Shown here one piece after another: positions 63,318-64,000 of a stretch of 64,000 nt of DNA. Position 1 is the stretch's first letter, and each line of letters opens with the position of its first letter. This DNA comes from Pseudomonas lutea (GTDB lineage Bacteria > Pseudomonadota > Gammaproteobacteria > Pseudomonadales > Pseudomonadaceae), in contig NZ_JRMB01000001.1 in the NCBI RefSeq assembly GCF_000759445.1, forward strand, positions 248,001-312,000. Direction: 5' to 3'. The notes beneath the pieces were generated by a model that saw nothing but the letters and a program-made list of their open reading frames with translations, was not told the origin of the DNA and did no database searches. The position numbers were made by a program, and so were the translations under genes.

Positions 63318-64000
63318 TTACGCTTTGTTCGACAGCATCTTCTCAAGCGCTACCTGGTCGCGGGCGAACTGACGAATGCCTTCAGCCAGCTTTTCAGTGG
63401 CCATGGCGTCTTCATTGGAGGCCCAGCGGAACTGGCTCTCGTTCAGGGTCACGCGCGCTTCGCCGCCATTGCCCGGCTTGAGTTTCTGCACCAGCGTGCC
63501 GTTGTCTTCCGAGAGTTTGTGCAGCAGGTCAGGGCTGATGGTCAGACGGTCGCAGCCGGCCAGTTCTTCGATCTGGCTGAGGTTACGGAAGCTGGCGCCC
63601 ATGACCACGGTCTTGTAGTCGTTGGCTTTGTAGTAGTTATAAATGCGGGTCACGGACTGCACGCCCGGGTCCTCTGCACCGACATACTCCTTGCCTTCGG
63701 CTTTCTTGTACCAGTCGTAGATGCGGCCTACGAATGGCGAGATCAGAAACACGCCGGCGTCAGCGCAGGCCTGTGCCTGAGCGAAGGAGAACAGCAACGT
63801 CAGGTTGCACTGGATGCCTTTCTTTTCCAGCACCTCGGCTGCCTTGATGCCTTCCCAGGTGGAGGCCAGCTTGATCAGGATGCGATCGCGGCCGATGCCG
63901 AAGTCTTCATACAGGCCAACGATGCGGTCAGCGCGGTCGATACAGGCCTGCGTGTCGAACGACAGACGCGCGTCGACTTCGGTCGATACCCGGCCCGGAA
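63318..64000 (-). CDS. tal: transaldolase (C-terminal part)
   Basis: The gene runs off the right edge; about 226 C-terminal codons are visible, with the family pattern [20 protein letters not shown], the Schiff-base lysine block [30 protein letters not shown] and [14 protein letters not shown]. Transaldolase interconverts sugar phosphates of the pentose phosphate and glycolytic pathways. The true start lies outside the window. Confidence 0.96.
   Translation of the reverse strand, partial: PGRVSTEVDARLSFDTQACIDRADRIVGLYEDFGIGRDRILIKLASTWEGIKAAEVLEKKGIQCNLTLLFSFAQAQACADAGVFLISPFVGRIYDWYKKAEGKEYVGAEDPGVQSVTRIYNYYKANDYKTVVMGASFRNLSQIEELAGCDRLTISPDLLHKLSEDNGTLVQKLKPGNGGEARVTLNESQFRWASNEDAMATEKLAEGIRQFARDQVALEKMLSNKA

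Overview
The window is chromosomal DNA of a Pseudomonas, most likely from the fluorescens/syringae side of the genus. The evidence is the high GC content, the Pseudomonas gene order of several blocks (mfd-csiV, gap, sthA-glpQ-like-pilZ-lolCDE, and queF / mlaA / pilZ / response regulator-phosphatase / STAS / tal), and more than 30 REP palindromes of the types GAGCCGGCTTGCTGGCGAA and GAGCGCGCTTGCCCGCGAA. I saw no tRNA, rRNA, CRISPR array, transposase, phage gene or replication origin.

Layout. 1-0.5 kb: the 3' end of a LacI-family regulator. 0.7-9.2 kb: the glycolate/glyoxylate locus, glcD-glcE-glcF-glcG-glcB on the minus strand and divergent glcC, separated by 1.1 kb that holds two tandem-repeat arrays and a FadR-type operator. 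9.2-14.9 kb: tyrosine/homogentisate catabolism (maiA, hpd, hmgR, hmgA-fahA), with matching HmgR-type operators before maiA and hmgA. 15.4-19.0 kb: a GntP permease / RpiR regulator / D-aminoacylase operon. 19.3-23.3 kb: a GlxA-type regulator divergent from an isocyanide hydratase, then a TetR regulator divergent from a metallo-beta-lactamase-fold hydrolase, and a 50-aa small protein. 23.4-29.0 kb: a Rieske-flavin oxidoreductase, a GFA/CENP-V protein, a chemoreceptor and an AGE-family sugar isomerase. 29.6-42.7 kb: a region rich in DNA-repair genes (exonuclease III-like, FAN1-type VRR-NUC nuclease with a candidate LexA box, and an mfd-csiV-SWIM/SNF2 helicase operon), plus an AbrB-type membrane protein with a LysR regulator and a deoxyribosyltransferase-like gene. 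42.9-50.6 kb: an extended GAPDH, an MFS citrate-type symporter and a 1524-residue toxin-like protein of uncertain function. 50.9-57.6 kb: transhydrogenase, phosphodiesterase, PilZ protein, the Lol lipoprotein exporter and a cupredoxin. 57.7-64 kb: queF, a DUF4404 protein, a HAD-fold protein lacking the catalytic aspartates, mlaA, PilZ, a response regulator/phosphatase with its STAS partner, and the 3' part of transaldolase.

How the genes work together. GlcDEF oxidises glycolate to glyoxylate and GlcB condenses glyoxylate with acetyl-CoA. Hpd, HmgA, MaiA and FahA convert 4-hydroxyphenylpyruvate to fumarate and acetoacetate. LolCDE moves lipoproteins towards the outer membrane, while MlaA retrieves surface phospholipid. 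The most unusual items are the 1.5k-residue toxin-like protein, the REP-bearing tandem arrays with exact 67-bp and 103-bp periods, the shared HmgR operator architecture at two separated promoters, the HAD pseudoenzyme, and the LexA-like box before the FAN1-type gene.
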